5,392 nucleotides of DNA from the NCBI GenBank assembly GCA_015520985.1, contig WAOY01000218.1:1-5392 (forward strand), in the 5' to 3' direction. How positions within the stretch are numbered: position 1 is the first letter of the stretch; every line of letters begins with the position of its first letter. The notes below the pieces were generated by a model. That model did not search any database, was not told the DNA's origin, and saw nothing but the letters and a program-made list of their open reading frames with translations. The position numbers and the translations under genes were made by a program. This document shows positions 5,158-5,392 of the stretch, piece by piece. Origin of the DNA: DHVE2 group archaeon. GTDB lineage: Archaea > Thermoplasmatota > Thermoplasmata > Thermoplasmatales > Aciduliprofundaceae.

Positions 5158-5392
5158 GCGAAGGCCTCCATCACCGCCTGGGCCATTTTCAAGGCCCTGA
5201 CGTTCTCCTTCACATCGTGCACGCGGAATATGCTGGCGCCGTTCATCAGCGAAATCACATTCGTGGCTATTGTCCCTTCCAATCTTTCGCTGACATCCAA
5301 GTCCAGAACCTTCCCGATGAAGCTCTTGCGTGATGTGCCCATGAGTATGGGATACCCCAGGCACCTGAAGCTCTCGAGGGAGCGTATGATCA
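5154..5392 (-). CDS. folP: Dihydropteroate synthase, C-terminal 78 residues (5' end beyond the window)
   Basis: The minus-strand frame enters from the right edge and stops at TGA (5156-5154). It carries the C-terminal hallmarks of dihydropteroate synthase: GYPILMGTSRKSFIG (the SRKS loop that contacts the pterin/pABA site), ERLEGTIA, then GASIFRVHDVKEN with the Arg-x-His-Asp motif that binds the pyrophosphate in known structures. The enzyme joins dihydropterin pyrophosphate to p-aminobenzoate (or a related aryl amine in methanopterin-making archaea) on the route to folate or methanopterin. About 190 N-terminal residues of a typical 270-residue protein are outside the window. The Met in PILMGTSRKS is internal, since the conserved sequence continues upstream of it. 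Its stop overlaps the start of the zinc-ribbon gene by the tetranucleotide ATGA, indicating a shared transcript and translational coupling. Confidence 0.93.
   Translation of the reverse strand, partial: IIRSLESFRCLGYPILMGTSRKSFIGKVLDLDVSERLEGTIATNVISLMNGASIFRVHDVKENVRALKMAQAVMEAFA
5165..5169 (-). promoter_or_regulatory. Shine-Dalgarno site of the zinc-ribbon gene
   Basis: GGAGG on the minus strand lies inside the last codons of folP, 7 bases before the ATG at 5157, and supports that start. It contrasts with the first genes of transcripts in this window, which have no such site. Confidence 0.65.

Noticed and set aside
5158..5364. N-terminal extension of the zinc-ribbon protein by 69 residues
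   Set aside because: This stretch is the FolP C-terminus read in another frame. The ATGA overlap and GGAGG site place the start at 5157.

Overview
The window looks like a chromosomal segment of a euryarchaeon, most likely a Thermoplasmatota-type lineage. The evidence is archaeal A/T-rich TATA boxes, start codons that sit where transcripts should begin (leaderless genes), frequent AGG/AGA arginine and ATA isoleucine codons, a tRNA gene without an encoded CCA, an archaeal/eukaryotic-type MiaB-like-B methylthiotransferase (MtaB/CDKAL1 branch), and a large secreted protein ending in a PEF-CTERM-like surface anchor. Overall base composition is close to 50% GC by eye. The lineage assignment is inference.

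Layout, left to right: (1) the C-terminal end of an unrecognised plus-strand gene (to 127). (2) A convergent 2.5-kb minus-strand gene (146-2647) for a surface-anchored protein with a glutamine-amidotransferase-like Rossmann domain and three CBM9-like beta-sandwich repeats. (3) A divergent 119-bp promoter region, followed by a plus-strand tRNA-Arg(UCG) gene (2767-2840). (4) A minus-strand six-TM HdeD/DUF308 membrane protein (2863-3423). (5) A 90-bp divergent promoter region shared with (6) the plus-strand tRNA t6A37 methylthiotransferase (3514-4731). (7) A tail-to-tail overlap with a minus-strand zinc-ribbon protein of unknown function (4708-5157), which is coupled by an ATGA overlap to (8) the C-terminal part of dihydropteroate synthase folP (5154 to the window edge).

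The genes do not form one obvious pathway. They are mostly monocistronic housekeeping or envelope genes with their own promoters, plus one clear operon (folP and the zinc-ribbon gene). No mobile element, CRISPR array, transposase or integrase was seen. The points most worth a second look are the surface protein's architecture, the zinc-ribbon partner of FolP, the inverted repeat covering both stop codons at the 4708-4731 overlap, and a weak D-stem in the tRNA. No gap between genes exceeds 300 bases.
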